A stretch of DNA of 64,000 nt, from the NCBI GenBank assembly GCA_037042185.1, contig JAXQJY010000021.1, forward strand, positions 124,001 to 188,000, read 5' to 3'. The notes under the pieces are model-generated. The model was not told the origin of the DNA. It ran no database searches and saw nothing but the letters and a program-made list of their open reading frames with translations. Below, piece by piece: positions 10,921-23,264 of the stretch. How positions within the stretch are numbered: the first letter of the stretch is position 1; every line of letters starts with the position of its first letter. A program made the translations under genes and the position numbers. The DNA is from Sordariomycetes sp. S80-01Y (Eukaryota; Ascomycota; Sordariomycetes).

Positions 10921-11982
10921 GGTTTGTCGCGAGTCTGGATTTCGATTGATGTCAGCTGTGGTATTTGAGAATGCAGATTGAACAGAGCGGGCTTCACTAA
11001 TTTTCCAAGACCATTACGGCATAAGTTTCCAAGAAGCAATTTGATGTCGATGATGTTGCCATCATCCAGAGAGAGGCCAGGCCAGGGCAGTCTCGCCGCG
11101 TCAGGGACTCGAACCTTGGCGAAAATGTACCAAACAGGCCCTGCACTCCAGCCAATCGCGTGACGTAGGTGAGCCGTCGCACTTAGGTAGGTTCCAAATT
11201 CCATGGTACCTAACAGATCTCGTGCCCCTTTGTTCTCCTTTGCTAAGGACATTCACCCTTCTGTAAATCTACTTCGTGCCGATTTGACTGATCATGTTAC
11301 TCAAGAGAACCTACTTGGTCTCATCCGAAAGTTGGTCAAGGAGAGCAGAAGTTACAGCGTATGCCGGCCACATGGCGCGTGCTTCCATTGGAGCGACAGG
11401 CTGGTACGGTAGTACTAGGCGGCCTTCCACCTCGGCCTGGATGTTAAAGTTACGGGGCTTAACAACCCCTGTGATGACCAACTCTCCTCCCTGTAAGGCT
11501 TGTTCCTTAGTAGTCGTAGGTACAGAATTTAACACAAGTAAATCAAACACATTTTTGGAACGGAAAGTCATCCAGATATCGTAATTGAATCGCTCGAAAG
11601 TATGAAAGAGAAACACCTGATTCGAGCTTTTACGTACTGTTGCCGAGTCGCGTTTCAATCTCCATCACCAGCCGTCCCACCCTAGGTACTTAGTAGGCAA
11701 TTCAGTTGCCAAAGGCTGAAATCGCACTGCATCCCAGATGGTGGGGGACTGCATCCTCCTCCACGCCAACATGAAATTGAACCTGGAACGTCTCCTTGCG
11801 AACCCCTCCCAACCGATACAGTCCGCACATGGCGCACGGCTAAGCTGCGCTTGATAACTTTGTTACCTCGACGCTCGTCCTAGCTGTAGCCGGTTCCCGC
11901 GTGGCTCAATGTTGCACCAGTCCCTACGAGCAAACGACGCCGCCTTCATCACCGCTCCCTCCACGCCCACGCGCCGTCCGCC
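10921..11982. promoter_or_regulatory. Divergent promoter, OAR1-like / LCB3-like
   Basis: About 1.06 kb between divergent genes. A CCAAT box (11152-11156) lies directly next to a CRE-like TGACGT (11161-11166). Open frames of up to 133 codons on either strand have no recognisable domain. No tRNA-like fold was found. Confidence 0.4.
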
Positions 11983-13759
11983 ATGACCTCCCCACCCACC
12001 GAAGTCCCGGACGCGGGGCTTCGCTCTCATGATCACTGTGCGTATCAGGACCCTCGGCTTGTGTGTAGAAGGATAGCTGATGCGGTCCCACAGACAAACG
12101 CGCCCTCCCCAAGTGGCGGTACGCCGTGCGCCAATCCGCCCTCCCACTGATCCGCTGGGAGACGCCCTACCTAGCCTGGATGCAAGAGAAACTGCGAACG
12201 CCGGCCCTCGACTCCTATTTTGCCATTACCGCGAACCTGGGCACACATACGTTCTTTATGATTGGGTTGCCGATGCTGTTCTGGTGTGGATATCCTGCGT
12301 TCGGCAAGGGGTACGTCTCGACGGATATGGAGGCGTTTCAGTACTGATTAATGTTGGCAGATTAGTACATATCCTTGCGCTGGGCGTGTTCTGGTCGGGC
12401 TTCATCAAGGACGGGTGCTCGTTGCCGAGGCCGTTGAGTCCGCCATTACATCGAATTACCATGTCTGGGTCTGTGGCACTCGAGTACGGATTCCCCTCGA
12501 CGCATAGCGCCAACGCTGTGTCGGTTGCGGTGTATGGGCTGTTGATACTGAAGGACCCTGCGAATACCTTACAGCCGACTGTCAGATTCGGTCTAGAGAT
12601 CATGGCCTACTTTTACGCTGTCTCGATTGTGTTTGGCCGGTTATATTGTGGCATGCACGGCTTTCTGGACGTGATTATCGGGTCCATCCTGGGGGCTGTT
12701 ATATCGCTGGGCGAATTCTACTACGGTCCTCCGCTGGATGAATACATGCACACGAGCTCGTGGATCGCGCCCTTGATAGCTGGGCTGGTCGTCGTCATCC
12801 TGGTGCGCATACACCCAGAGCCAGCGGACGACTGCCCCTGTTTTGACGACAGTGTTGCCTTCGCAGGCGTTGTCATCGGGCTCGAGATCGGGACCTGGAC
12901 GTATGGCAAAATCCCAGGCGACCCTTGGGAGACCCACGCTCATGGCCACGAGACAGTAGATGTGGCGCCGTTGGGTTGGGCGATGAACGTTGCGCGGATA
13001 GTGATCGGCGTTCTCATAGTCTTTCTCTGGCGGGAAACGATGAAGCCGTTCTTGCTCAAGACACTGCCATCGCTTTTCCGTCTGATTGAGAACTCACCCC
13101 TGAGTTTACCGCGTCGGTTCTTCACCTCGGCGAGCGAGTACAAGTCAGTACCCCCGGGCACGAGGATGGACAACATGTTCCCTTCAGCTTCCGACTTCCC
13201 TCGCATGGTGGAGAGTATCCGCCACCCCACGACCCGTGGCCGCTCCGTATCTATTGGTCCGCAGAGCGCAGCCGACGTCTACGAGACCCTCGCATACCGA
13301 GAACGTCGACGACGGGATAGCATGAACAGCAACCCCAGCTTACGGAGCAAATCGAGTAACGTTGAGTTGGCGAGCACCAAAGAGGAAGACGGCTCGGGAC
13401 GAGCCCTGACTTCCGGGGCAAAGTCGCCATTGAACCGCTACGAACAACAGATGGGCGAGGTCACAGAATCTCCGACAGAAAACGGGGCCACTGCCTTCCC
13501 AGAGTACAACGAGGACGAGATGGACGAAAGCAAGGTGTTTTCGCAGCTAGTGAAACCGCGGGTACGGTATGATGTCGAAGTCGTCACGAAGCTAGTCGTT
13601 TATGCAGGTAAGTGCCCCCAAAATTGGCATCACATCTTCCATCGGGTCGACTGCTGACGGGTTGAAGGAATCGCATGGTTCGCCACGGCGGGAATTCCAA
13701 TCATTTTTGAGGTGATAGGTCTAGGGACGAATCACCTGATGGAGCAAGACATCGCTTGA
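11983..13759 (+). CDS. LCB3: Sphingoid long-chain base phosphate phosphatase (Lcb3/Ysr3-like)
   Basis: An ER membrane phosphatase that removes phosphate from dihydrosphingosine and phytosphingosine 1-phosphate, setting the balance between these signals and ceramide synthesis. Exons 11983-12037, 12094-12310, 12361-13607 and 13668-13759 give 536 residues. The three PAP2 motifs are present: KDGCSLPRP (K-x6-RP), YGFPSTHSAN (PSxH type) and RLYCGMHGFLDV (Rx5Hx3D). Several hydrophobic segments flank them. The C-terminal third is hydrophilic and Ser/Arg-rich, then a last membrane segment (AWFATAGIPIIFEVIGLG) is added by exon 4. The 56-nt intron 1 is needed to join the ATG to DHYKRALPKWRY. Confidence 0.87.
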
Positions 13760-14180
13760 TGGATGAATCCGGAGCTCTAGGTACTGTTCTTGTACATACA
13801 GTTTTGTGAGGCGTTTTGATCTGGAGCGAAATGTTGGCATGAGGCACGTTAGACATTTACTTTCTGGTGTCGATATTTATATGGGAGGAATCCAACTCCA
13901 TGAAAATGTTGTGTTCGAATCAATGGATCCCCGTTATTCTCAAGTGCGTACGTCGAGTGATTCCGAGAGACCAAGGTCATGAGGCAATGCGACGGTTCAG
14001 GGAGCACGTGATCGAGCGCGAAACGTGCTGGGATTTTAATGGGGCGACGCGGTCCGACGCGTCGTCGACAGCAGCTTCACCGAGACCAGCCCCTCCAGAA
14101 TCATACAGCGTTTGCTGCACCAATTCGACTGAACCGCCGCTTAGCTTTCCCACAGCAGCATCCGTACAGCGTACCACACA
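13760..14180. other. Intergenic, LCB3 3' / RFC3 promoter
   Basis: A 0.42 kb spacer in tandem orientation. Apart from the MluI-type box listed separately, it shows a CpG-rich patch around 14040-14075 and nothing else. Confidence 0.45.
14057..14062. promoter_or_regulatory. MluI cell-cycle box (ACGCGT) upstream of RFC3
   Basis: A palindromic ACGCGT inside GGTCCGACGCGTCGTCG, about 120 bp before the RFC3 start. MBF-type factors bind this hexamer in yeasts and drive replication genes in G1/S, so the placement is plausible. The hexamer also occurs at 2350 and 7122 here, so the match alone is weak. Confidence 0.4.
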
Positions 14181-15397
14181 ATGTCGGACTACGAGGATGA
14201 GATGGACGTGGATGCCCCTGCGGCGACCTCCAACGACGTCGTTTTCTCTTCAGAAGCGAAGCAAGGAAAGCGCAGCGCCGCCAACCTCCCAGTCGAAGCA
14301 GAAGACAATTTACCATGGTAAGCTACCTGGTGAATCTGAGGTTCACCACCACTGACATATCAAGGGTCGAAAAGTACCGTCCCGTGAGCCTCGCCGACGT
14401 CTCCGGCCACCAAGACATCCTCGCCACGATCAACAAGTTCATCGATTCCAACCGGCTCCCTCATCTCCTTCTCTACGGGCCGCCGGGTACCGGTAAAACG
14501 TCCACTATCCTCGCCCTCGCACGTCGAATATACGGCGCTTCCAACATGCGCCAGATGGTACTGGAGCTAAACGCCTCCGACGACCGCGGTATCGATGTTG
14601 TCAGGGAGCAAATCAAGACCTTTGCCAGCACGAAGCAAATATTCAGCGTCGCGGGCGGAAGTAAAGGCATGGCTGGGTTTAAGCTGATTATTCTGGACGA
14701 GGCGGACGCGATGACGAACACAGCGCAGATGGCGCTGAGGAGAATCATGGAGAAGTACACAGTGAACACGCGCTTCTGCATTATCGCGAACTATGCGCAC
14801 AAGCTGAGTCCGGCATTGCTGAGTCGATGTACCAGATTCAGGTTCAGTCCACTGAAGGAGGGCGATATACGGCAATTGGTGGAGAAGGTGGTTGAGGAGG
14901 AGAATGTCAAGATTGGCGGGGAGGCGGTCGATGCGTTGGTCAATCTGAGTAAGGGTGACATGAGAAGGGCGCTGAACGTGTTGCAAGCCTGCCACGCTTC
15001 GAGCACACCATTGCGGCCGAGAGATGCACCCAAAATTCCCGACAGCGAGATTGTCCGCGAGAACATCACAACGGAGACCATCTACAACTGCATCGCCGCC
15101 CCGCCGCCAGACGCTATCAAGGAGATCATGGCAACGCTGCTCAAGACGTCGGATGTCACTAGCTGTCTCAACACAATCAACTCCCTCAAGGTATCTAGGG
15201 GGTTGGCTTTGGCGGACATCATCACGGCGCTCTCGGAGGAGCTGACGAAGCTAGAGGTCAAGCCCGAGGTTATGATTCAATGGCTGGATGGACTAGCGGA
15301 CATTGAGCACAGAGTCGCTGGTGGTGGCAGCGAGGTCGTGCAGACGGGGGCAGTTGTGGGCGTTGTGAGGAACGGGGTTGAGCTCATGGGCAAATGA
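14181..15397 (+). CDS. RFC3: Replication factor C subunit 3 (yeast Rfc3 / human RFC5)
   Basis: A small AAA+ subunit of the clamp loader that opens PCNA on primed DNA. Exons 14181-14317 and 14365-15397 encode 389 residues; the 47-nt intron splits the tryptophan codon of LPWVEKYRP. Visible motifs are RFC box III GPPGTGKTST, LELNASDDRGIDVVREQIKT, Walker B IILDEADAMT, sensor 1 IIANYAHKLSPALLSRCTRF with the SRC arginine finger, and sensor 2 GDMRRALNVLQ. The NASDDRGIDVVR wording fits Rfc3 rather than Rfc2 or Rfc4. The acidic N-terminal ~40 residues are not conserved. Confidence 0.93.
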
Positions 15398-15802
15398 GCC
15401 TGGTCTACTCCGTACTTATGTGCTTATGGAAATGAGGGCCGTCCTGTTTAGAAAGTTCCGCCCGAACAAAGGGGTTTGGCGTTGGTTGCTTACGGCGAGT
15501 CTGGGACAACTTGAACTCAATTGAAAATCGAAGAGTAGTTAAGGCTCTGCCTTTCTATTGACCAAATGCCAGCGGGTACTCTTCACTCTTGTCTTTTATC
15601 CTCATTTGGTGGGATCATCAGCAGGTCCCAAACAGGTGTGATGCAGCGCTGAAGGCGCAGACCGACCACACCGAGATTAACCTCCCAACCATCCCGAACG
15701 GGACCCCCTTCGCTGCCTGTCCGCGACCGCTCTGCTGGACAAAAACATGAAAGCCCTGTGATAAGACACAAAATCGCTCGCAAACCATCCGCGACACCGG
15801 CA
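15398..15802. other. Intergenic, RFC3 3' / BTB gene 5' flank
   Basis: A 0.4 kb tandem spacer; no motif, repeat or RNA gene recognised. Confidence 0.5.
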
Positions 15803-17305
15803 ATGGCTCCTGCGAGCTCCCGCGACGGCTCCGCAGGTCCTGGCGCGAACAATCACAGGCACACCCCCGTCGGCTCGCTGGCTCCCACCACGGTGGATGA
15901 CCACCCGATCAGCAGGATACCACACATCTTGCCACACGAGCGCGTGTTTCCGATACAGATTGGAGGGGAGCTTTTCAAGCTTTCCGGCGCTTCACTGTCA
16001 TCTGATGGTGCGTCGCGCGTTCACCCCAGCGTGTTTGGTCACCGCTAACGTCGCGTCGCAGCACCGAGCTACTTCTCCCAGTATTTCCTCTGCCAGATCA
16101 AGACCGCCGAAGAGAACAGAGTCGAGGATCTCTGCTCCGCCATCAAGACCCTCTATATCGACCGCGACCCCTCTACGTTCCGAGATATCGCCCTCCACCT
16201 CCAGGGATACCACGTCTCGCCGCGCGACGGGACGCACTTCGTCCGCCTCTTTGCCGATGCGCAGTTCTACAGCCTGCCAAAGCTGATATCTCAGCTTTAC
16301 GAGGAGTCGATATTCATATCGATCGGGCATCGGGAGTTCCAGATCCCGAGGGATATCTTCCTCGACCCTGGCAACAGCCCGAACTTCTTCTCGCTCGGAT
16401 TTGCCGCCTTCTTCTCGAGGCCCGACGATCTATTCCCCGGGCTGGACAGGGATGGATTGATCCGACCACCGAGTATCATCCCGCCGAGTGTGCCCAACAA
16501 GAGCGCTGAGACGTTCGCTGAGCTGCTGCGGCTTCTTCGCGGATATCCGGTTCAGATCGAGAACGAGAATCACCGACAGGAGTTGCTGAGGGACGCTAGG
16601 TATTTCCATTTCAAAGGACTTGAACAAAAGTTGGTGGCACACGAGATTACGTACAACCAGATACGGCAACGGGAAGAGATCACACTGCGGTTGGAAAATA
16701 TTCAGAAGAGTGGCGTTTCTGTTAAAGACGAGGGAAGTGATCCTACATCTGGATGGGTGAACTATGCCAGGCCGTTTGTGGATGATAGGCCAATGGAGCT
16801 GGTCCTTGAGATTGGAGGGGAGACGACCAAGATTCACTTCACGAACGGAGAACCGAGGGCTGAGTTCTTCAAGGATACGAAGGCCCGTGTGGCACGGTTC
16901 TTCGAGGTCATAGCCACCAAGCTGAATCTTCCACCAACGACGCAGCCGCTGGGCTTGTTGATGGCTACTGGTGGAGCCGGCAGTCAGCCTGCCACACCCG
17001 GCAACACGCCCCTGAGCGAAGACCTCGTTCGCGTGTCCTTGCCTCCCGAAGCAAGCATAACGCTAGACGGACAGGAGTACATCGAGCCGAGCTTAATTTC
17101 GGAGCCAGAGCCCGACAACCCTAGGAAAAGACGGCGCACAGCGGAATCGGAGGAATGGGTCGTCAGGACGGGCCAGTGGAGGCTGAGGATACAGCCCTCG
17201 AGAGGAGGGAAGAGCGCGGTTGAGTGTGTCCTTGTGGCGGTCAAGATTGACGCCGTGAGTTCAGAATTGAGGAGGAATGCAGCTAGGGGGTTCTTGGGAA
17301 GATGA
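15803..17305 (+). CDS. BTB/POZ domain protein (YLR108C/YDR132C-like)
   Basis: A putative adaptor or transcription-associated protein with two BTB/T1-like folds. Exons 15803-16007 and 16062-17305 give 482 residues. The first fold spans about residues 49-150 (FPIQIGGELFKLSGASL ... LHLQGYHVSPRDGTHFVRLF) and a second related segment begins near 152 (IFISIGHREFQIPRDIF). Near the C-terminus is a basic RKRRR stretch that could be a nuclear signal, just before a conserved EEWVVRTGQWRLRIQ block. The ATG is the first in frame. Budding yeast has related uncharacterised proteins, one of them zinc-responsive. The partner, if it acts through Cul3, cannot be read from the sequence. Confidence 0.8.
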
Positions 17306-17621
17306 GGGGGTTTTCAATGGTGTTTGGCGTTTTCGGTTGGCTCCGGAGGAACGGATGGGTATACGCGTTGTACTTGTGTCACGAAGCTCTAGAAGGTTGG
17401 CATCAACTACATCACGCACATACCACGACTAGGGGCTCGGAGCTTCAAGACGCATCAAGATCGGCTGGCTTAGTCCCCTTTGTCGAGGTTCCCCACATAA
17501 GGTCACCCACCCGCAGCCTCTATGTTGCCTGCGCTTGCGTGTGTGGCATGATCTTGCTGTGAAGTTTTATTATAGATTTGTGTAGGCACCAACCTCGCAA
17601 ACCAGGATCTCCAATTTTTGA
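17306..17621. other. Intergenic, convergent BTB gene / bioDA
   Basis: A 0.3 kb convergent 3' spacer. Nothing seen. Confidence 0.5.
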
Positions 17622-20212
17622 CTAGATCAAGTTTTCCTCCAGCAAGCTCACTATTTGCTGGACGGTCGTTCCTGTCGTTGTCTGGCTAGTCATGATGTAC
17701 AAGACATTGCCTAGAACCCTAGCTTGGACGTTCCATGGCCCGCCGGCGCCACCATCTTTCCCCTTGGCGATTGCATCTCTAAGATCCTGAGCCGCGTTGC
17801 TGTTGTAGCCCGCGCCAGTGTCGTCTCTCAGATGGATTGCGAGGACGCTTCCCAACGCCCAGACACCCGTGATGCCGTCAGTCTGCCGAGATAACCTTTC
17901 GACAAACTCACGCGGCCACGACGACCATACAAGATCGCTGTTGCTGTCAACTGAATTAGGTCTCTGCCAGCCTTGCGATTTGGCCCAGTTCCAGTCACCT
18001 CGTCGATCCATGGATCGCATCTGCCGCAATGATTCGAGAGCGACTTGACATCCAACAGGGTGGGCGGTGTAGCTGTGACCGTGAAGCAGCGCATCAGTCT
18101 TGTCTTGGCTGCCGAACACGTTGAAGATATGCTCCGAAGATAGCGTTGCGCAGAGTGGAAGTAACCCTCCCGTGAGCAGCTTGGCGTGAACCGAAATGTC
18201 CGGATGCAGTCCGAGCAACGACGACGGGGTGAATCGACCGAGACGATAGAGCCCCGTGAACACTTCGTCGAAAATGATAGGCAACCCGCTCCAGTCCTTC
18301 GAGTCTTTGGGGGATGGCGAGACAGTAGAGGTGAATAGCTGCGGCGATCGGCGTACGACGTTCACGAGCGTGCGTTGGAACAAGGGATCACTACCAGGGT
18401 CAGCTGGACGTAGGGGCAATACAGGGAACGGACTTACACAAGCTCCATGCCTCCAGCACCGATGACTATTGGTTCAATAATGACAGATCCAAACTTGAAA
18501 CCACGCTTTTGAAGGGCAGCCAGTGTCTTCGTAATATACTCTTCGTACTGGTTGTGCTCTCCGCGTTGCTCTCTGGCCTGGACATCGAAAATACCACTCA
18601 GAGATTCGTAAGTTTGGCCTTTGCCAATATCTCCACATAGATTGTCGTTCACCGTGACGGACCATTTTCCGTCCTTGCAGAGTACTGTCGGGTAGTCGAA
18701 CCAGTACCCCTTCCCCTCGTACCACTCGGTCTTCTCATTAAACGCACACGGCTCCGACATGTCCATGGCGCCAATTGTATCTCCGTGATACCCGCCCTTC
18801 AGACCTAGCACGCCAAGCTTCTGGTCGGTCCCCCAGCCGTAGCGTAGACGCGCCGCCCGAAGGCCCATCTTGACAGCGACCTCGGTGCCGGTGCTGCCGT
18901 TGTCGGAGTAGAAGACGCGGTTTAGGCGCGGGTTGCCCATACCCTCAAGAAGGGTCGAGGCGAGCTCCATGGCGGGCTTGTGGATGTAGCCGGCGAACAT
19001 GACGTGTCCATAGCGGCCAGCGGCATAGGCGGCGGCGAGCGTGAGTTGCGGATTGGAGTGGCCGAGACCTTGTGTCCACCAGGAAGCAGAACCATCGAAA
19101 GATGACCTGAGGACCGAAGAGTCTGGCTGTGCGTCCGTCGAAGTAGACAGGGTCTGGAAGTAGTCGCCATGAGCGGAATCAATAGTGGTGATGCTCTCGG
19201 GGCTGAGCAAGCTCTGCTGTGTAAATGGGTACCAGATATGCTGATGCGCCCTGGGGGCAAGAGAATCGATAGAGTCTAACCGTTCACCATGACGGCGATC
19301 CAGAAGCTTGAGAACCTGTCCCGCAACGGCTTCGCAGTCCTCTCTTCCATAGTACGCGATCATGGCTTCTGCATCTCTTTCGGCGTTATCTGACCGCTCA
19401 GGGGGCTCTGGGATGCTTGTTACCGGAACGCCATGATGCTTGTCGAAGTAATCAGCGAGGTAGAGGTAGTTTTGGTATTTGGTGTCCTTGAAGAGCAGCA
19501 CCGACTCAACATCATAGCCTCGCATGTGAAGCGACTCGAAAGCGGCAATGGTCTGAGAAATACCGCCAAGACGAGAATCACCAACCAGCAAGGTTGGGAC
19601 GCGGAGGGGGATGTACATGTTGCCCTGCGTGCTTCCAGAAGGGCTTGGGGAGTGCACGCCGCCGGCCGTCTCGAGAAACAACCAGCCTTTGCCTCGGGCG
19701 GCGCGTTCGGTAGCAACTTCCCGGCATTTCAGAAGGACATCCTCGTCAGAGGGAATTGGCTATCAGCTGTGAGAAGGCTATTGCATCCTGTAAGGGCATC
19801 GGTTTACCTTGCCTGATGCAGCGGCGGCTATATGGGGACTTGTGGGAATATCATACTGAAACAGCGTTTTGTGCTCGACACCTTCCGCGAAACGACGGAT
19901 GTGACTTCAGCACATCAGTTCAATGATCACAAGGTTGCTAATATTGTGAGGAGGCTTCTGCCCTTGTCAAACCCCTTTCCCGTAGACGAGACAGTTCGGG
20001 AAGCTGGGAATCGACTTACACTAATCGTCGGCTTCATTTGGTGCACCCGTAGACACGGGCTTCAAAAATGACACATTTTCGTCGCTCCAGAGCTTCTTAG
20101 CTGTCTTACCTAGAAGAGTCGTGAAGACAGTCTTGCCAACCTCAGTGTTGGCCCCAAACACCTGGTACACCCTAAGCGAGCGCCAGAGCAGAGAAGCAAC
20201 ATGCGAGTTCAT
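17622..20212 (-). CDS. bioDA: Bifunctional dethiobiotin synthetase / DAPA aminotransferase (BioDA)
   Basis: Carries out two consecutive steps of biotin synthesis: BioA transaminates 7-keto-8-aminopelargonate to diaminopelargonate (DAPA), and BioD closes the ureido ring to dethiobiotin. Four exons (20022-20212, 19808-19904, 18438-19741, 17622-18390) give 786 residues, normal for the fungal fusion. The BioD part starts with the P-loop GANTEVGKT (20-28) and FLKPVSTGAPNEADDYHIRR; the BioA part starts near APRAHQHIWYPFTQQ and has the aspartate of FDEVFTG (D572) and PLP lysine K601 in VHAKLLTGG. The first intron leaves TA + T, reading through an apparent TAG. Divergent from bioF across a 446-bp promoter. 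No biotin synthase gene (bioB) is in the window. Confidence 0.92.
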
Positions 20213-20658
20213 GGCGTTATTGCTGACCGATGAATACAACAGCCGAGGTTGGACTTGTTGCCGGCATAGGACTGTTATAAGTCACGGCTTATTGCTCACT
20301 CGTTGTGAGTCACGCTTCCCAAAGTTCTGTTGGGGACTCATTCTAATGTTGCCGTGACCCATCACGTTTGCCGACAGACGTTAAGCCGAGCCCCCCGAGC
20401 GGCATTTTCCCCTGCAGATCATGCCTAGTGCGGGTCTTGATGCAGTACTTTCGAATTGCGCATGCAGGTGCGGCACGGGTATCTAGAGAGCCTAGCAATT
20501 TGTAGTCTCGACCAGAGTCTCAACGTTTGGGGCGTGTCGCCAGCTCGGGGGAAGGGAAATGCGCAAAAGTCCCACTAGTTTGTGCTCGCATTCGACTGTA
20601 ACCTACTTCAATTGGGACCTGTCCCTGTTGATTTGACACAGACTGAACAGCCTTCGCT
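20213..20658. promoter_or_regulatory. Divergent promoter, bioDA / bioF
   Basis: A 446-bp shared upstream region for the biotin pair, suggesting joint control. I see no convincing factor site. Confidence 0.5.
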
Positions 20659-22037
20659 ATGGTACACGAAACGAAACGACTAGACAAAGTGTACGCCACG
20701 ATACTCGCCCGTCGTGGCAACGAGGGTCGTTTACGCCGTCTCACGGTCCCAACACCGGACACTGTCGATTTCTCCTCCAACAGCTACCTTTCCCTCTCTA
20801 CAAACCCAGAAATAAAAACCAACTACCTTCAAAGGGTTCAATCGGCCACTCATGGATTTTCCTTAGGGTCTGGAGGCTCACGGCTGTTGGACGGCAACAG
20901 TGCCGCGGCCGAGGCACTTGAACTCTCTATCGCGGCATTTCACGGCGCGCCGGCAGGGTTGCTCTTCAACTCAGGATTCGAGGCGAACACGGGCCTTTTC
21001 AGTTGTGCACCGCAGCCCGGGGATGTCATCGTGTACGATGAGCTTATACATGCGAGTGTGCACGATGGGATGAGGTTAAGCAGGGCGCGAAGGGTCCCAT
21101 TTGCGCACAATTGCGTGAGAGGCAGCCGAGCTCCCGCTCAGGCGACCAAGAGCTTGGATGACGTGCTTTCTGGGCTTCTCCATGGACAGGACGGTGAGAA
21201 GCTCAGAACCGGCCGAACCAACGTGTTTGTCGCCGTCGAGAGCGTGTACAGTATGGATGGAGACCTTGCGCCACTTGCAGACATTATCAATTGCGTGGAG
21301 GGGAGGCTGCCCAACGGGAATGGGCACATCATCGTCGACGAAGCGCATTCAACTGGCTGGTTGGGGAACCGTGGAAGAGGGTTAGTCTCTCAACTAGGCC
21401 TTGAAGATCGCGTATGGGCAAGAGTGCATACATTTGGCAAAGCCATGGGATGTGCTGGTGGTGAGTTTGTCTGATTCCGCTGAGTCTGACGCGTACTAAA
21501 ATGCTAGCCATCGTTCTTTGCTCGCCAACGACACGACTATACCTGATCAACTATGCCCGTAGCTTCATTTACACGACAGCTATGGGTTATCCTTTGCTTG
21601 CCGCCATCGAGACCGCTTACGAGTACCTTGGAGGCGCTCAAGTAGAGCCTCACCTCAACCACCTCCGCTCACTGATACAATACGCCCATCGCCTCCTCGC
21701 CTCTCTTTGCGCTGCAACTCAGCCTTCCAGAAGCCTTTTTCATATCAATGAAGAGCTTCCCACATCCCCCATCATCCCTCTATTTACACTGTACGCCCGG
21801 AGTCTTGCGCAGCACTGCCAGCAGAAGGGATTTATGTTGCGGCCGATTGTGGCCCCAACGGTGCCTGCTGGACAGGATAGAGTCAGGCTATGCTTACATG
21901 CCGGAAACACATTTGAAGAAGTTCAAGGCTTGTGCAAGGAGATAGCGGTATGGGTTTGCCAGCAGCGGTCAAAAACCGAGTCAGATGCAGAATCACGGAC
22001 CGTGGAGGAGCGACCCCGACAGCCTAGTAAATTATGA
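20659..22037 (+). CDS. bioF: 8-amino-7-oxononanoate synthase with C-terminal SKL
   Basis: A PLP enzyme of the alpha-oxoamine synthase family that condenses pimeloyl-CoA or its equivalent with alanine, the first committed step of biotin assembly. Exons 20659-21460 and 21508-22037 give 443 residues. Motifs: FSSNSYLSL, SGGSRLLDGN, VDEAHSTGWLG and the PLP lysine K261 in VHTFGKAMG. The protein ends QPSKL, a canonical peroxisomal targeting signal (PTS1). BioF import into peroxisomes has been reported for Aspergillus and other eukaryotes, where peroxisomal beta-oxidation supplies the pimeloyl donor. The downstream neighbour, convergent at 250 bp, also ends in SKL. Confidence 0.92.
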
Positions 22038-22289
22038 GCACAAGCACAAAACAGAGGCACCCCCAAGCCCACAAGAATACCGTATCGGATGATGTTTCTC
22101 TCATTTGGTCTCCATAGATCTAAACAAGTCTCTGATACTGATCTGACGGGCCTTGCAGGAGCGATCTTTGTAATAGCCGTGACGTCTGTGGTAGCAGCCT
22201 TAGGATTCCCAGTCCCAGTTGTTCTGGTCTTGTTGGTCTGATATATGTCCAGAGAAATATCATCAAGGAGCCATGCTGCTAAGGCTCAC

Positions 22290-23264
22290 TCACAGTTTCG
22301 AGGACGGTTCTGTTGCGCCGGGAACTAGCTGCTGCACAAGATGTAGAGTCCTGTCCACTACCCGCGCGTCAATCTCACGCTCCATCCAAAGGGTAGCTTG
22401 TGCAATTACCACACGAACCAATACCGTGCTCCCAAGGATTACATGGCAGCCCTCCCTTTCCCCCAGCTTCGCGAGTCTCGTCATTGGGCTCGGCATGTAG
22501 CACATGTCCAGCAAGACCCCAGTCCCTCCCATTCGAGACAGAAGCTTTTCACCTATTCGCCAGGTCAGTCGTTCGTTTGAAGCCTGCGGCTCCAGATCGG
22601 GGACCGTCCCGACGCAAATGACCGGCGACAGCAGCTTCTCTGTATCCCTAAGGGTTTGCACGTGTCGCAACTTCACACCAGGAAGCGATTCTTCCATGCC
22701 TGCTACCAACACGTCGACCTCCTCTTTTAGTCGGTTCACAATATAGATCTCAGACGGGCCGAACCACGTGAACAGCGCATAAATGGCACTCCGAGCTGCT
22801 CCTCCGGCTCCAAAGATGAGTGCAGGGCGACCTTGTTGACTTTGGCAAACCGATGGTACCTGGAGCAGGGATTCGCGGATGCCGACGCAATCTGTATTGG
22901 TTCCGATCAGTCGACGCTTCCCATCTTCCCCAAGCCTCATGTAGCATGTGTTGACGGCTCCGATACCCCTGACTTTCTCGTCCAAGACATCGAAGCGTGG
23001 CATGAAAGTGATTTTGTTGGGCATAGTGATTGAGCCACCAATCGTGGCAGGATCTCCCATAACGGCAGCGAAATCATCCGGATGCGCTGTCCGACTGAGT
23101 TGAGCCGTCCACGGTAATCCATAAGTGTGGAATAGGAAAGAGAGGATTAATGGCGATAATGATTTGGAGATGTGAGTTCCGAACAAATGTGTTCGTACCG
23201 CGAGGATGCCGTCCGAAGGCAACGCAGATGCCCCATGCCGGTAGGAGTCATTCAGTGTTTCCAT
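22290..23264 (-). CDS. Quinate/shikimate dehydrogenase-like enzyme, C-terminal SKL
   Basis: A single-exon, 324-residue member of the AroE/QutB shikimate-quinate dehydrogenase family, which oxidises or reduces a ring hydroxyl with NAD(P). Substrate-domain features are SKSLSPLILS (about 33-42), the catalytic lysine K84 in TMPNK, N105 in GAVNT and D125 in NTDCVGIRESL. The cofactor loop GAGGAARSA lies at 152-160, followed by IYIVNRLKEEVD. It is a stand-alone protein, unlike the pentafunctional AROM arm, so a catabolic role like QutB/Qa-3 is likely. It ends EPSSKL, a PTS1, which is not a known feature of QutB. The start is the first in-frame ATG; an upstream extension would need a GTG. Exact substrate unknown. 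Confidence 0.83.
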   Translation of the reverse strand: METLNDSYRHGASALPSDGILAVRTHLFGTHISKSLSPLILSFLFHTYGLPWTAQLSRTAHPDDFAAVMGDPATIGGSITMPNKITFMPRFDVLDEKVRGIGAVNTCYMRLGEDGKRRLIGTNTDCVGIRESLLQVPSVCQSQQGRPALIFGAGGAARSAIYALFTWFGPSEIYIVNRLKEEVDVLVAGMEESLPGVKLRHVQTLRDTEKLLSPVICVGTVPDLEPQASNERLTWRIGEKLLSRMGGTGVLLDMCYMPSPMTRLAKLGEREGCHVILGSTVLVRVVIAQATLWMEREIDARVVDRTLHLVQQLVPGATEPSSKL

